Of a DNA stretch of 64,000 bases, positions 1-9,188 are shown in pieces. The position numbers and the translations under genes are program-made. Position 1 is the first letter of the stretch. Every line of letters begins with the position of its first letter. The notes under the pieces are model-generated. The model did not search any database. It saw nothing but the letters and a program-made list of their open reading frames with translations, and was not told the origin of the DNA. Origin of the DNA: ZYF759 sp046297455 (GTDB lineage Bacteria > Pseudomonadota > Alphaproteobacteria > Rhizobiales > Rhizobiaceae); contig JBKBIT010000019.1 in the NCBI GenBank assembly GCA_046297455.1, positions 1 through 64,000 on the forward strand. Direction: 5' to 3'.

Positions 1-2
1 CG

Positions 3-188
3 CTGCTGAAGGAGAAGACGGCCACGCGGGCCGGACTTGTGTCAGCCATCCTGTTTGCGCTCGCAGCGGGCGGTGTGCAAGCCCGACACGAGCCTGCCCT
101 GGCCCGGATGGGCCTCGAAGCGCCGGCTGGCCCCCGCCAGAGGCTGTATCGCCGCTTGCTGGGCTGGGCGCTCAACGAAACCGACTGA
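3..188 (+). CDS. C-terminal fragment of an unrecognised protein
   Basis: An open frame enters from the left edge and ends at TGA 186-188, giving 61 residues. It has a short hydrophobic stretch (LVSAILFALAAGG) and then an Arg/Leu-rich end (RLYRRLLGWALNETD). Codons favour G/C at the third position, as in the rest of the window, which supports real coding. The start is outside the window and I do not recognise the family. It could be the end of a membrane-associated enzyme, but nothing here proves that. The next gene starts about 80 bases downstream on the same strand. Confidence 0.45.
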   Translation: MLKEKTATRAGLVSAILFALAAGGVQARHEPALARMGLEAPAGPRQRLYRRLLGWALNETD

Positions 189-270
189 AGATTGCGGATC
201 GAATTCCTTCCATGCGCGTTAGCGATGAAAGGGCGGCGTGCCGCTCATCTGCAAAAATGGAGACTGCCTC

Positions 271-627
271 ATGGAAGGACTATTCTGGTCACTTGCCATC
301 ATCGGAGGACCGCTGATTCTGGCCCTGGGTATCGGATATGTGCTTCTGCAGCGCCGTCGTCTGACGCCGACCGAACGCGCTGCAAGCAGACAGGCGACCC
401 GCGAACTCTATACCGAACCCAAGGAGGAGGCGGCAGCCGCCACCGCGGCCGCAAGGACGCCCGCCGCCGTCAGCCTCGAGGAAGAACGCCGCAAGCGCCT
501 GAACATGGAAGAGCAGCTTGAGGAGGGGTTGGAGGATACGTTTCCCGCCAGCGACCCTGTCTCAGCGACGACACCGACGATAACCGGCCCACCGTCGAAG
601 GACGAAAAAGTTTCCCGCCGCGCCTGA
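271..627 (+). CDS. Small single-pass membrane protein, hypothetical
   Basis: This 118-residue protein begins with a membrane segment (roughly residues 4-24, LFWSLAIIGGPLILALGIGYVLL). A basic stop-transfer stretch (QRRR) follows, then a charged Ala/Glu-rich soluble tail. The tail holds EDTFPASDPVS, a short motif I know from small conserved alphaproteobacterial proteins of unknown role. I chose ATG 271 because GGAG lies about 8 bases upstream; an earlier in-frame start at 238 has no such site. The predicted topology is N-terminal anchor with the tail probably in the cytoplasm. It is convergent with tamB, 13 bases away. No function can be assigned. Confidence 0.65.
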   Translation: MEGLFWSLAIIGGPLILALGIGYVLLQRRRLTPTERAASRQATRELYTEPKEEAAAATAAARTPAAVSLEEERRKRLNMEEQLEEGLEDTFPASDPVSATTPTITGPPSKDEKVSRRA

Positions 628-640
628 CGCGCGTCGGACA

Positions 641-3600
641 TCAGTAGTCACGCTCGAAGAAGATGCCGAGACTTGATTCGCCATCTGTGCCGAGCGACCC
701 GCGCGCGCGGACCTCGTCTGTAATATCCAGATTGATGGTCGCGCGCGCGGTGCCTTGTGCGCCTGCTTCCACACCCAGATAGACATTTTCCTGAATATAG
801 CGACCTGCGCGGACGGCGACATTGCCCTCTGTGTCGGTCACGATGTCGATGTCATCAAGACCCGTCGCCTGGCGAAGGCTGCCCAGCAGCGACGTGTCGC
901 CGCCGCCCGCGAGTTCGGCCGCGGCTGCCGCAAGCTGGGCGATCTGCAGGGGCGATAGCTCTCCAATGCCGCGATTGAAGATCAGGCGCGCGAGCACTTC
1001 GTCCTCCGGTAGCTCGGGCTGCGAGGAGAAATTGATGTCCAGCTCGGAAATGCGGCCGGTGACCGTGATGATGACCGTGATGTCCTGACCGGTCGTGCGG
1101 GCAACGAGATTGACGAAGGGGTCGAGGTCGCCAACGAGCGTGACGGTGCCTTCGTCGAAGTCGATGCGCTGGCCGAGGATACCAAGCCTGCCTCTGATGA
1201 GTTCGAAACCGCCGACCGGCTGGACGCTGGTGATCGGTCCGGTGATGCGAACGCTGCCGCCCAGTTCCGCGTCAAGGCCACGACCGCGCACGAAGATGCG
1301 GTTGGGCGCGTTGATCTGGATGTCGAGTCTGGCGACGGCCGGCCTTGCGACAGGGACGGGCGTGCCATCGGTGGCGCGCGCGCGTTCAAGCGTTGCGCGA
1401 ACGCGTGGCGGCGGCGCGCGGTGGATGACATCGATGGCGGCCGGTCCGCCGGCGAGGTTTTCCGGCGCGGACAGTTCGGCGCGCTCGACGAAGATCTGTC
1501 CTGCGATCAGCGGATCGCGGGCGAGGGGGCCTGTGACGGTGAGGTTGCCGCTCGCCGTGGCCACCAAGAAGTCGCCATCGGCGTAACGTGCCTGGGCCAA
1601 GGCGATGCTCAGGTCGGCGGGGAAGCCCGTGGCGGCGTCGATGGAGATCGTGCCCGAGGCGTTGAGCGTGCCACCCCCGGTCATCGCGGCAGTGAGGCTT
1701 GCGATGGAGATCGTCTGTCCGGAAATGGAGGCGGACAGGTTGATGCTGTTGAGGCCGATATTGGCGGCCGGGTCGATGAGCTGGGCGCCGCTGGTGGTGA
1801 GGTTTGCCTGGATGTTCGGATCGGCAAGGCTGCCGGTAAGCGAGCCCTGCAGTTGCAGCGTGCCGGCGAGCTGCGTGCCGCGATCGATCAGGAATCGGTT
1901 TGCGAGCGACAGTGGAACTGCACCGGAAAAGTTCAAGTTCGCGCCGGTACCCGTGATCGGCAAACGACCGCTTGCGGTGACACTCAGGCCGAGCGGGCCG
2001 TCTGCCTGGGCCTGCGTCAGTGTCACGACCTCGTCGGCAAAGCTGCCGGCGGCGGAGATGTTGAGGGCGCCGATGCCCAAATCTCGCAGAGGCGCAGCCG
2101 ATATGCTCGATCCTGCGATGGTGAAATTGGCACGGGGTGCGTGGAGCGTGCCGGTCAGGCGGGACGTACCGGTAAGCTGGCCCGACAGGTCTTGGCCAGG
2201 CGCCATACGGTTCACGATGGCCAGCGGGAAGGCGTTGAGCTCGATGTCCAATGCCAACTGCCCGTCGGGCAGGGGGACAGAACCGCTGGCGGTGGCGCGC
2301 AGCCCTTCGGGACTTGCGACTGTTGCCTCGACATTGAGCCGGCCGCCGACGGTGTTGCCGCGTGCATCGACTGTCAGTGAGGAGATGCCGGTGGCGCGCA
2401 GCGCGGCGGCTTCGATCTGGCGCCCGCGCAGATCAAAAGAGGCGTCGGGATTGTTTCGGGGGCCGGTCACGCGTGCAGCGCCGTCGATGGTGCCGCCGAG
2501 GCCGAGATCCGGCCTGACCAGATTGGCGATGACCAGTGGCAGCTGATCGATGCGCAGATCGAGATCGACCGTTTCCGCCAGGGTGCCTGTGGCAGAGACG
2601 CGACCGCCGGCAATGTCGACGATCAGCGAGTCGAGCGCCACGCTGTCGCCCACCACGAGAAGGCTGGCCGGCTCGGCAAGGGTGGCGGCCACGGCGCCAC
2701 GTCCCAATCGGGCGCTGTCGAGCGTGACACGATAGCCGCCTGCCTCGGGCGACAGGGAGCCGGCCGCGTTGGCCGTCACGTTGTCGGCCAGGCGAGCCTC
2801 GGCTGTGAAGTCGGTGGCCTCGCCGTCGCTGGCTGCCGTCAGGTTCAGCGCCTCGATGGAGGCGCCGGCAATTTCGGCGCCACTGGCCGTCAGGCTGCCT
2901 TCGATGGCCGGCACGGCGAAAAGATCACGGACGGAAGCTTCAAGCCGTGCCTGATCGACACGGGTTCCATCAAGCCGGAAACTGGCCATGTCGGCCTCGA
3001 CTGCGAGATCCTGCCGACCGTCCGGCGAGGATAGAACGACATCGGCAGTGAGCGAGCCGGAAGCTTCGACGAGGAACAAGGCGGCGGCAGTCGACACGTC
3101 CGGTGCGTCAATCGTGAGACGTCCCTCGAGAAGACCGGAAGCCACATCCTGTTCGATCGTACCCGTCGCGCGCGCGCCGCCGGCCGTGAAACTCAAATCG
3201 GTCAAGCGCCTGGCTTGATCGTCAAGCAGGACGTCGGCGGAGAGCTCTGCGCGCACGCCATCAAGGAAAGCGGTCCCCTGAATGCGGCCTTCGAAGGAGC
3301 CGTCTTCCAGGTTTCCGTCGAAGCCGAAGACAGCATCGTTCAGGCGCTGGCCGGCAAGCCTGCCGGAAGGGATCAGCACGGAGGTGTTGAGATTGATGAC
3401 CCCGTCCTCGCCGAGTGCGCGGCCGCGTGCCGTCAGACGTCCGGAGGCGCCGGGGGCGACGAGACCGAGATCAGCGAGGCCGAACGCGTAGGTGAGGTCA
3501 GCCGCGCCGGTGGCGAAAGTGCCATCGGCGGTAAATTCGAGCTGCTCGTTGGCAACTCGGAATTCCTGTGCCGAAAGCCCTTCCGGCGTCCGGCCGAGGG

Positions 3601-5248
3601 TGCCGGTGATGCGGGTTTCCCCATCCATCAGATTGTCGATGGCGGGCGCGTCGATCCGCAATTCGCGCACCGTGCCGTCGAGCAGCAGCATGAATGCCCC
3701 GCTGACCGGCCAGATCTCGCCGCTGGCACGCAGATCAAGGGCGCCCGAAAGGTCGCGTTCGGCGAGCGCTGAGAAGGGAGCGATGCTGGAGGTGCGAACG
3801 CCGATCTCGCCGAGGAAGGCGAGATCCTCGAAAGCGCCGGTGAGCGAGATCTCCAGCGCCTGTGCCGACAGGAGCGCCTCCTCGATGAGCAACGGCTCCC
3901 CGGCATTCCATTCCCCTTCGACATCGAGGGCGATGCGGTCGCCCAAGGCCTCGCCGATTTCAGGGCTGGCCGGTGCGATGCCTTCAAGGGCGCCCTGGAT
4001 TGCGAAGGTCAGGCGGCGTTCGAACGGATTGTCGATGTTCTCGGCCGTGCCGCCCAGCGTCAGCCGCGTTTCTTCCGCGCGGAATTCCGGCGTCTGCAGG
4101 CGTTCGATCACCAGCGCGCCGCTCCATTCCTCGCCAACCGCTTCGCCATAGGCGAGCGACAGGCGGGCGCGGTCCACCGTGGTCTGGCCGCCGGGCACGG
4201 GAAGGACTACGGGCGAGGGGGTGCCATCGTCGATGACGGCGCTCATCTCCAGGCGGCGCAGGAACCAGTCGCTGGTCGTTTCCGCCGTGGCCTGAAGCGA
4301 CAGCGCGGCGCTGTCGATTTCCAGCGCCTCCAGCAGGAAACCACCTTCGTCGCGCACCAGGCCGCTTGCCTGCAGTGCCGTTTCATCGCCAAAGAAGGCG
4401 CGAAACTGTTGGGGGACCAGGCGCGCGATCGGCCCGCCAAGTCTCGTCTGGAAGGCCAGCCCCTCGACTTGCCTTCGCAACGTGGCGATGCCGGTCAGGA
4501 TCCGCTCCTGGTCGGCATCAAGCGTCAGTTCGATGTCCAACTCGGCGATGGGGCCGGCGCCAGCTATCGTTAGGTCAATCGGCGGGCGCCCCTGAATATC
4601 CAACAAGGTGGCGACAACGCCATTTTCCGGCTCGGAAAGGGCGAAGTCGAGATCAAGGATTTCGGTCTCGTTCGAATACTGGGTGGCGAGCGACAACTGG
4701 CCGCCCGGGCCGTCGAGACGCACTATCTCCAGTGCCGTGTCGAGACTTCCATCCTCGAGCCGCAACCTGCCTTGCATGGAGAGCTCGGATTCCAGGCCGA
4801 AGACCGTCGGGCCAAATCGTGCCAGCTCGATCTCGAGGTTTTCGAGATTGATGGCAAGCGGCAGGTCGGGAACGGCGAAAGTGCGGGCCTCCGGGGAGGG
4901 CAGTTCTTCGGTAGGGACCGGCTGGCGAACAACCTCGATGCGTTCGGCGCTGAGCGTCTCGATCTCGAGCCGGCGCTGGAGAAGCAGAGCGCTGCGGCTC
5001 CAGACGATGGATGCGTTGACGATCCTGAGCCACACGCCGTCGCGATCGGCGACGGTGATCTGGCCGATGGTGGCATTGGACGAGAGGATGCCTTGGATAT
5101 CGAAGATGCGGATATCGCGGTTGGGGCCTGATAACTGGTCCTCGACGAAGCCGATGAACCAGGTGCGCTCCTCTTCAGGCGTCTCGTCCTGAGCCATTGC
5201 CGGCAGGACCAGTCCGAACAGGAGGAGAAGGGCAGCGAGAATCTTCAT
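641..5248 (-). CDS. tamB: Translocation and assembly module inner-membrane component TamB
   Basis: A 1535-residue protein with an N-terminal hydrophobic signal/anchor (MKILAALLLLFGLVLPAMAQ). It is dominated by repetitive beta-strand sequence rich in Gly, Ala, Asp and Leu, as expected of the DUF490/AsmA-like groove-forming fold. The C-terminal part has the typical TamB domain, including ELDINFSSQPELPEDEVLARLIFNRG and the end AGRYIQENVYLGVEAG. TamB spans the periplasm and works with TamA in outer-membrane protein insertion or lipid transport. Its ATG shares one base with the tamA stop (TGATG), so the pair is translationally coupled. Length is in the family range. Confidence 0.93.
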   Translation of the reverse strand: MKILAALLLLFGLVLPAMAQDETPEEERTWFIGFVEDQLSGPNRDIRIFDIQGILSSNATIGQITVADRDGVWLRIVNASIVWSRSALLLQRRLEIETLSAERIEVVRQPVPTEELPSPEARTFAVPDLPLAINLENLEIELARFGPTVFGLESELSMQGRLRLEDGSLDTALEIVRLDGPGGQLSLATQYSNETEILDLDFALSEPENGVVATLLDIQGRPPIDLTIAGAGPIAELDIELTLDADQERILTGIATLRRQVEGLAFQTRLGGPIARLVPQQFRAFFGDETALQASGLVRDEGGFLLEALEIDSAALSLQATAETTSDWFLRRLEMSAVIDDGTPSPVVLPVPGGQTTVDRARLSLAYGEAVGEEWSGALVIERLQTPEFRAEETRLTLGGTAENIDNPFERRLTFAIQGALEGIAPASPEIGEALGDRIALDVEGEWNAGEPLLIEEALLSAQALEISLTGAFEDLAFLGEIGVRTSSIAPFSALAERDLSGALDLRASGEIWPVSGAFMLLLDGTVRELRIDAPAIDNLMDGETRITGTLGRTPEGLSAQEFRVANEQLEFTADGTFATGAADLTYAFGLADLGLVAPGASGRLTARGRALGEDGVINLNTSVLIPSGRLAGQRLNDAVFGFDGNLEDGSFEGRIQGTAFLDGVRAELSADVLLDDQARRLTDLSFTAGGARATGTIEQDVASGLLEGRLTIDAPDVSTAAALFLVEASGSLTADVVLSSPDGRQDLAVEADMASFRLDGTRVDQARLEASVRDLFAVPAIEGSLTASGAEIAGASIEALNLTAASDGEATDFTAEARLADNVTANAAGSLSPEAGGYRVTLDSARLGRGAVAATLAEPASLLVVGDSVALDSLIVDIAGGRVSATGTLAETVDLDLRIDQLPLVIANLVRPDLGLGGTIDGAARVTGPRNNPDASFDLRGRQIEAAALRATGISSLTVDARGNTVGGRLNVEATVASPEGLRATASGSVPLPDGQLALDIELNAFPLAIVNRMAPGQDLSGQLTGTSRLTGTLHAPRANFTIAGSSISAAPLRDLGIGALNISAAGSFADEVVTLTQAQADGPLGLSVTASGRLPITGTGANLNFSGAVPLSLANRFLIDRGTQLAGTLQLQGSLTGSLADPNIQANLTTSGAQLIDPAANIGLNSINLSASISGQTISIASLTAAMTGGGTLNASGTISIDAATGFPADLSIALAQARYADGDFLVATASGNLTVTGPLARDPLIAGQIFVERAELSAPENLAGGPAAIDVIHRAPPPRVRATLERARATDGTPVPVARPAVARLDIQINAPNRIFVRGRGLDAELGGSVRITGPITSVQPVGGFELIRGRLGILGQRIDFDEGTVTLVGDLDPFVNLVARTTGQDITVIITVTGRISELDINFSSQPELPEDEVLARLIFNRGIGELSPLQIAQLAAAAAELAGGGDTSLLGSLRQATGLDDIDIVTDTEGNVAVRAGRYIQENVYLGVEAGAQGTARATINLDITDEVRARGSLGTDGESSLGIFFERDY

Positions 5249-7200
5249 CAGAAGGCCTGTCCGATGCCGACATAGAAGGCGGCGCGCGGATCGCCCGGCC
5301 GGCGGTTTATCGGTACCGCGACATCGAGCCGAATCGGTCCCAGTCCCGTTTGGTAGCGCAAACCGACGCCTGCGCCGAGCCTGAAACCTTCCGAAAAGTC
5401 GGGAACGGGGTCGGCGCCAACATGGCCGACATCGAGGAATCCGACCAGCCCGATCGTATCGGTGACACGCGCGCGCGCTTCGACCGAGGCTTCGACCAGC
5501 GATCGACCGCCAATGACCTGGTTGCCCTGCTGGACGCCGATGCTGCGGAAGGCATAGCCGCGAACGGATCCGCCGCCACCAGCCAGGAAAAGCTTGTCGG
5601 GAGGTGTCTCCGCAGCCGGGGCGCCGGCCAGTGTCCCGACGCGAGCGCGACCGGCCAGCACCAGGCGGTCGTCGCCGGTAAGGGCGAAATAGGCACGGCC
5701 TTCCGCCGTTGCGCGGATCGCGGTGTTGGAGAAGACGAACTCGTGGAAGGGCTGTGCGGTGATCTCGGCGAAAATGCCACGCGTCGCGTTGGCCGGGTCG
5801 TCACGGTCGTCATAGGTCAGAGCACCGTTCAGGCCGGCGGTGATGAATTCCCTGCGGGGAAAGGCAAAGCGTAGTCCGTCTTCGAAACGCGCTGCGCTGA
5901 CATTGGCAAAAAGTCGCCCGGAAATGCGCGGATCGAAGATGTGGGTCAGTCCCGCCTCTGCCTCGACGCCGGTGCGCGAATAGGGATTGAGCACTTCGCG
6001 TTCCGCCACGATGCCGGCACTGAAGTCGGTGTCCGGCGTGTAGACGCCCGGTCGCACGAAACGTGCGCCAAGCCGGTAGGTCCAGTTGCGCGGCTGCCAG
6101 CTGCGGCCGATGCCGCCTACTCTGGCATCGAGGCGCAGCCGCTCCGCACGGCCGAACAGATTGCGATGAAGCCAGTAAGCCTCGGCGCCCAGCCCGTCGA
6201 TCGTCGAGAAGGTGCCGCCCACGCCGATTCGGCGCGGCAGCCGTTCCTGCACCACCAGATCGATGGGTAGTATGCCGTCGGAGCCAATCTGGTCGGCTTC
6301 CTCGAATCGCGACGCGCGGAAGACGTCGAGACGCGCAAGCCGGGTCGCGGCGCGTTGCAGATCGCGCGGGTCGTAGACGCGACCGGGCTCGATGCCTGTC
6401 ATCCAGGCGAGCCATTCAGGATCGAGCCTTTCTGCGCCACGCACGCCGACGGGGCCATAGCGGGCCAGTGGGCCGGGCTCTATGGTGACGGCTGCCTCGA
6501 CCGTGTTCTGGTCGTGCAGCGCCTCGACACGACGCTCGGTGGCTTCGGCCTTCGCATGTCCGTGATGGCGCCAGGCTTCCACGGACAGGCGTTCGGCGCG
6601 CAAGATCGCCCCCGACCGGGCATCCTCGCCGACGGCAAAGCCCCGTTCGCGCGGGTCATCGACCTCATCGCGACGGTCTGCCGGCAGGGGCGGCGGCTCG
6701 TTGACGATATCGGCACGGGAGAACCGGAACAATGGGCCCGTATCGACGGACACCAGCACATTGGCCGTGGCTGGCAGAACCGCGTCAGGGGGGAGATCGT
6801 CGGCCTCGCGTCCCTCGATGCGGATGGAAATCGTGCCGCCATAGCGCGCCTCGGCATAGAGCGCTGCCAACAGCCGGCGATAGTCGCCTCGTGCCTTGGT
6901 GATCAAGCCGGCCGTGCCCGAAGAGGCGCGCTCCCGGTCGGCCCACAGGGTTGAGGAGGAACGCAGCCTTTCCTCAAGCTCCGGATCCCCAGTGACCACA
7001 AATTCGATCTGGTGGAATTGCGGCTCGCCGATAATGTCGTCCAGTTCTTCGGCTGGATCGCTGCCGAAAAGCCGAATGCCGAACAGTTCGAAGGCATGGG
7101 CCGGCTGCGCCGTGGAAGCGAGCATCGCACACAGCAACAGGGCCTTCACCAGACTGGGTGCGCCGCGTCTCAGGATCGGACCGTTCAACCTACTACTCAC
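5248..7200 (-). CDS. tamA: Outer-membrane assembly protein TamA (Omp85/BamA family)
   Basis: About 650 residues: a signal peptide ending PAHA, POTRA-like domains in the N-terminal half, and a C-terminal 16-strand Omp85 barrel. Barrel hallmarks seen are GSVRGYAFRSIG (the VRGY loop motif) and the final segment GLGPIRLDVAVPINRRPGDPRAAFYVGIGQAF, which ends in Phe as outer-membrane barrels do. It partners TamB, encoded immediately downstream with a one-base overlap. The start is uncertain. GTG at 7200 or TTG at 7203 would give a sensible signal peptide, as would a later GTG just before KALLLCAML. The frame runs open for 120 codons further upstream, but that part does not look like protein. Confidence 0.9.
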   Translation of the reverse strand: MSSRLNGPILRRGAPSLVKALLLCAMLASTAQPAHAFELFGIRLFGSDPAEELDDIIGEPQFHQIEFVVTGDPELEERLRSSSTLWADRERASSGTAGLITKARGDYRRLLAALYAEARYGGTISIRIEGREADDLPPDAVLPATANVLVSVDTGPLFRFSRADIVNEPPPLPADRRDEVDDPRERGFAVGEDARSGAILRAERLSVEAWRHHGHAKAEATERRVEALHDQNTVEAAVTIEPGPLARYGPVGVRGAERLDPEWLAWMTGIEPGRVYDPRDLQRAATRLARLDVFRASRFEEADQIGSDGILPIDLVVQERLPRRIGVGGTFSTIDGLGAEAYWLHRNLFGRAERLRLDARVGGIGRSWQPRNWTYRLGARFVRPGVYTPDTDFSAGIVAEREVLNPYSRTGVEAEAGLTHIFDPRISGRLFANVSAARFEDGLRFAFPRREFITAGLNGALTYDDRDDPANATRGIFAEITAQPFHEFVFSNTAIRATAEGRAYFALTGDDRLVLAGRARVGTLAGAPAAETPPDKLFLAGGGGSVRGYAFRSIGVQQGNQVIGGRSLVEASVEARARVTDTIGLVGFLDVGHVGADPVPDFSEGFRLGAGVGLRYQTGLGPIRLDVAVPINRRPGDPRAAFYVGIGQAF

Positions 7201-7219
7201 CAATGCGATGCTGTCCCAT
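7193..7219 (-). promoter_or_regulatory. Possible 8-codon leader overlapping the tamA start
   Basis: On the minus strand a near-perfect Shine-Dalgarno (GAGGAGG, rc of 7228-7234) sits 8 bases before ATG 7219. This opens MGQHRIGE and stops at TAG, overlapping the assumed tamA GTG at 7200 in another frame. The strong ribosome site therefore fits the mini-ORF better than tamA itself. It may be a coupling leader, chance, or a sign that the tamA start region carries a frameshift. Confidence 0.25.
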
Positions 7220-7330
7220 AATGGTGGCCTCCTCGAGCGGACTATCCGCCAGGGAGCCTGTCCACGGCCCCAGAGCGAGGCAAAATCCGCAAACAATTCA
7301 AAGGGCAGCGTCGTTCCCTTGCAGTCCCGG

Positions 7331-7360
7331 ACTCTAGTGTCCACCCAACTTGTTGTCCAA
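7331..7360 (-). promoter_or_regulatory. Candidate sigma70-type promoter for tamAB
   Basis: In the roughly 330-base gene-free stretch between tamA and the glucosidase gene, the minus strand reads TTGGAC (rc of 7355-7360), 18 bases, then TAGAGT (rc of 7331-7336), pointing at tamA. Nothing else recognisable is seen in 7220-7534. A promoter for the plus-strand glucosidase gene must also lie here but has no convincing boxes. Confidence 0.3.
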
Positions 7361-7534
7361 TCGTGAACGGGTTGGGAAAGGAATTGCACCTGCCGCGTGT
7401 GATTTGAGAGACACCGCAGGACCGGTCCGCCGCATGAATATGACGGATGACGTTGCGCCCCTGGACAATGGCGGCCACTATGGACACCCGGTCGATGAAC
7501 GACCAATGCGTCAACAGAGTGGAGCGTGGAGATC

Positions 7535-9163
7535 ATGTCATCCTGGGAGGAAAGACGGGGGACTGACATCGCCTCAGGAGACTGGCTGAATGGCGCGGCG
7601 ATCTATCACGTTTACGTGCGGTCGTTCCAGGACAGTACCGGCAGCGGGACTGGAGACCTGCGCGGCGTGCTGGATCGGCTTCCCCACATCGTCTCTCTAG
7701 GCGCAGAGGCCATCTGGCTGTCGCCATTCTACGTGTCGCCCATGGAGGACATGGGGTACGACATTGCCGATCATTGCGATGTGGATCCTCTGTTCGGCAC
7801 GCTGGACGATTTCGACGCGCTTGTGTCGGCCGCCCATGGCGCCGGTCTGAAGGTGATGACGGATCTCGTCTTTTCCCACACATCGGATCGGCATGCCTGG
7901 TTCCAGGAAAGCCGTAAGGATCGCAGCAACCCAAAGGCAGACTGGTATGTGTGGGCCGATCCCAAGCCGGACGGAACCCCGCCCAACAACTGGCTGTCTG
8001 TTTCCGGCAGTTCCGCATGGACTTGGGATCGCGATCGCGCCCAGTATTATCTGCACGACTTCCTGCCGTCGCAGCCCAGCCTCGATTTCTCGAAGGAGGC
8101 CGTCAGGAAGGCACTGCTCGACATCGCACGTTTCTGGGTCGAGCGCGGCGTGGACGCGTTCCGGCTCGATACACTGAACTCCTATTTTCACGATCGGGAA
8201 TTGCGGGACAACCCGCCTTTGCCTGCCTCTGACAGGAGGCAGAAGCCCAAGCCCAATCCATTCTGGCAGCAGTTGCACCTTTACGATCGCGCACAGCGCG
8301 GGGACCTCGCTCCCCTGGAAAATTTCGTGGCGGCCGTGGAGACGCTCGGGGCTTCGACTGTTGTCGGCGAGATCGGGAACCGGCTGAAGGCGCGGGAAGG
8401 TCAGTTGCTCGCGCATTGCTACACCTATTGTCTGCCGCGCGCAGGCTTAGATGCCCGCGACATGGCCAAGCAGATCGATGATGCGGTTGACCAATCGCCT
8501 GACGGGCGGATCGCCTGGGCACTGTCCAACCACGATACGACGCGCCATGTGTCGCGATTTGGCGGTTTTGGTGACGAGGCAGAGGCGGTGGCGCGCCTTA
8601 GCGCGGCCCTGCTCACCTGCCTTCCCGGTGCCGTCGTGATCTACCAGGGTGAAGAACTGGGGCTGGAGGAAGCGGAGATTCCCCACAAGCTCTTGCGCGA
8701 CCCGCTGGGGCTGGCGTTCTGGCCTGAACTCAAAGGTCGCGACGGTTGCCGCACGCCGATGCCCTGGGATGCAGATGCGGTGAACGGGGGCTTCTCAGAC
8801 GGGGAGTGCTGGCTGCCTGTGCAACCAACTCATCTCGAGAAGTGCGTGGCACTACAGGTGGCGGACCCGGCATCCATGCTGGCATTCTACCGTGCGGCCT
8901 TTGCCTTCCGAAAAGAGAGTCCGGCATTGCGCGCGGGCAGTTTCGCTCTGCTCGACAGCGATGGAACCGTGTTTGCGTTCACACGAACAAGTGGCAGCGA
9001 TCGCGCGATGGCGGTCTTCAACATGTCTCGCGAGAGTGCGTTTTTCGAACCGCCCGGTGGCATCGCCGCTTTCGAACCGCACAAGATACTCGATGGCTCG
9101 GCAATGCCCTCGGGGGCGCATTTCGAACTGCCGCCTTTCGGATACTTTGTCGGCCGGTCCTGA
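7535..9163 (+). CDS. GH13 alpha-glucosidase-like glycoside hydrolase
   Basis: A cytoplasmic alpha-amylase-superfamily enzyme of about 542 residues with a (beta/alpha)8 barrel. Conserved regions in order are GYDIADHCDVDP near residue 75, DLVFSHTSDRHAWF (region I), GVDAFRLDTLN with the nucleophile Asp near 212, VVGEIGN with the acid/base Glu near 279, and LSNHDTTRH with the transition-state Asp near 334. This pattern fits the oligo-1,6-glucosidase/alpha-glucosidase group (AglA type) acting on short alpha-glucosides such as sucrose or maltose. ATG 7535 is preceded by GGAG at 10 bases; GTG 7526 is an alternative. It faces otsA and otsB, so it probably belongs to the same sugar-handling locus. Confidence 0.88.
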   Translation: MSSWEERRGTDIASGDWLNGAAIYHVYVRSFQDSTGSGTGDLRGVLDRLPHIVSLGAEAIWLSPFYVSPMEDMGYDIADHCDVDPLFGTLDDFDALVSAAHGAGLKVMTDLVFSHTSDRHAWFQESRKDRSNPKADWYVWADPKPDGTPPNNWLSVSGSSAWTWDRDRAQYYLHDFLPSQPSLDFSKEAVRKALLDIARFWVERGVDAFRLDTLNSYFHDRELRDNPPLPASDRRQKPKPNPFWQQLHLYDRAQRGDLAPLENFVAAVETLGASTVVGEIGNRLKAREGQLLAHCYTYCLPRAGLDARDMAKQIDDAVDQSPDGRIAWALSNHDTTRHVSRFGGFGDEAEAVARLSAALLTCLPGAVVIYQGEELGLEEAEIPHKLLRDPLGLAFWPELKGRDGCRTPMPWDADAVNGGFSDGECWLPVQPTHLEKCVALQVADPASMLAFYRAAFAFRKESPALRAGSFALLDSDGTVFAFTRTSGSDRAMAVFNMSRESAFFEPPGGIAAFEPHKILDGSAMPSGAHFELPPFGYFVGRS

Positions 9164-9188
9164 GACCGATCGCTCTGGGTAACGGACG

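Noticed and set aside
1421..2380. Long plus-strand frames within tamB
   Set aside because: They are shadows of the tamB frame, low in hydrophobic pattern and without any family motif.
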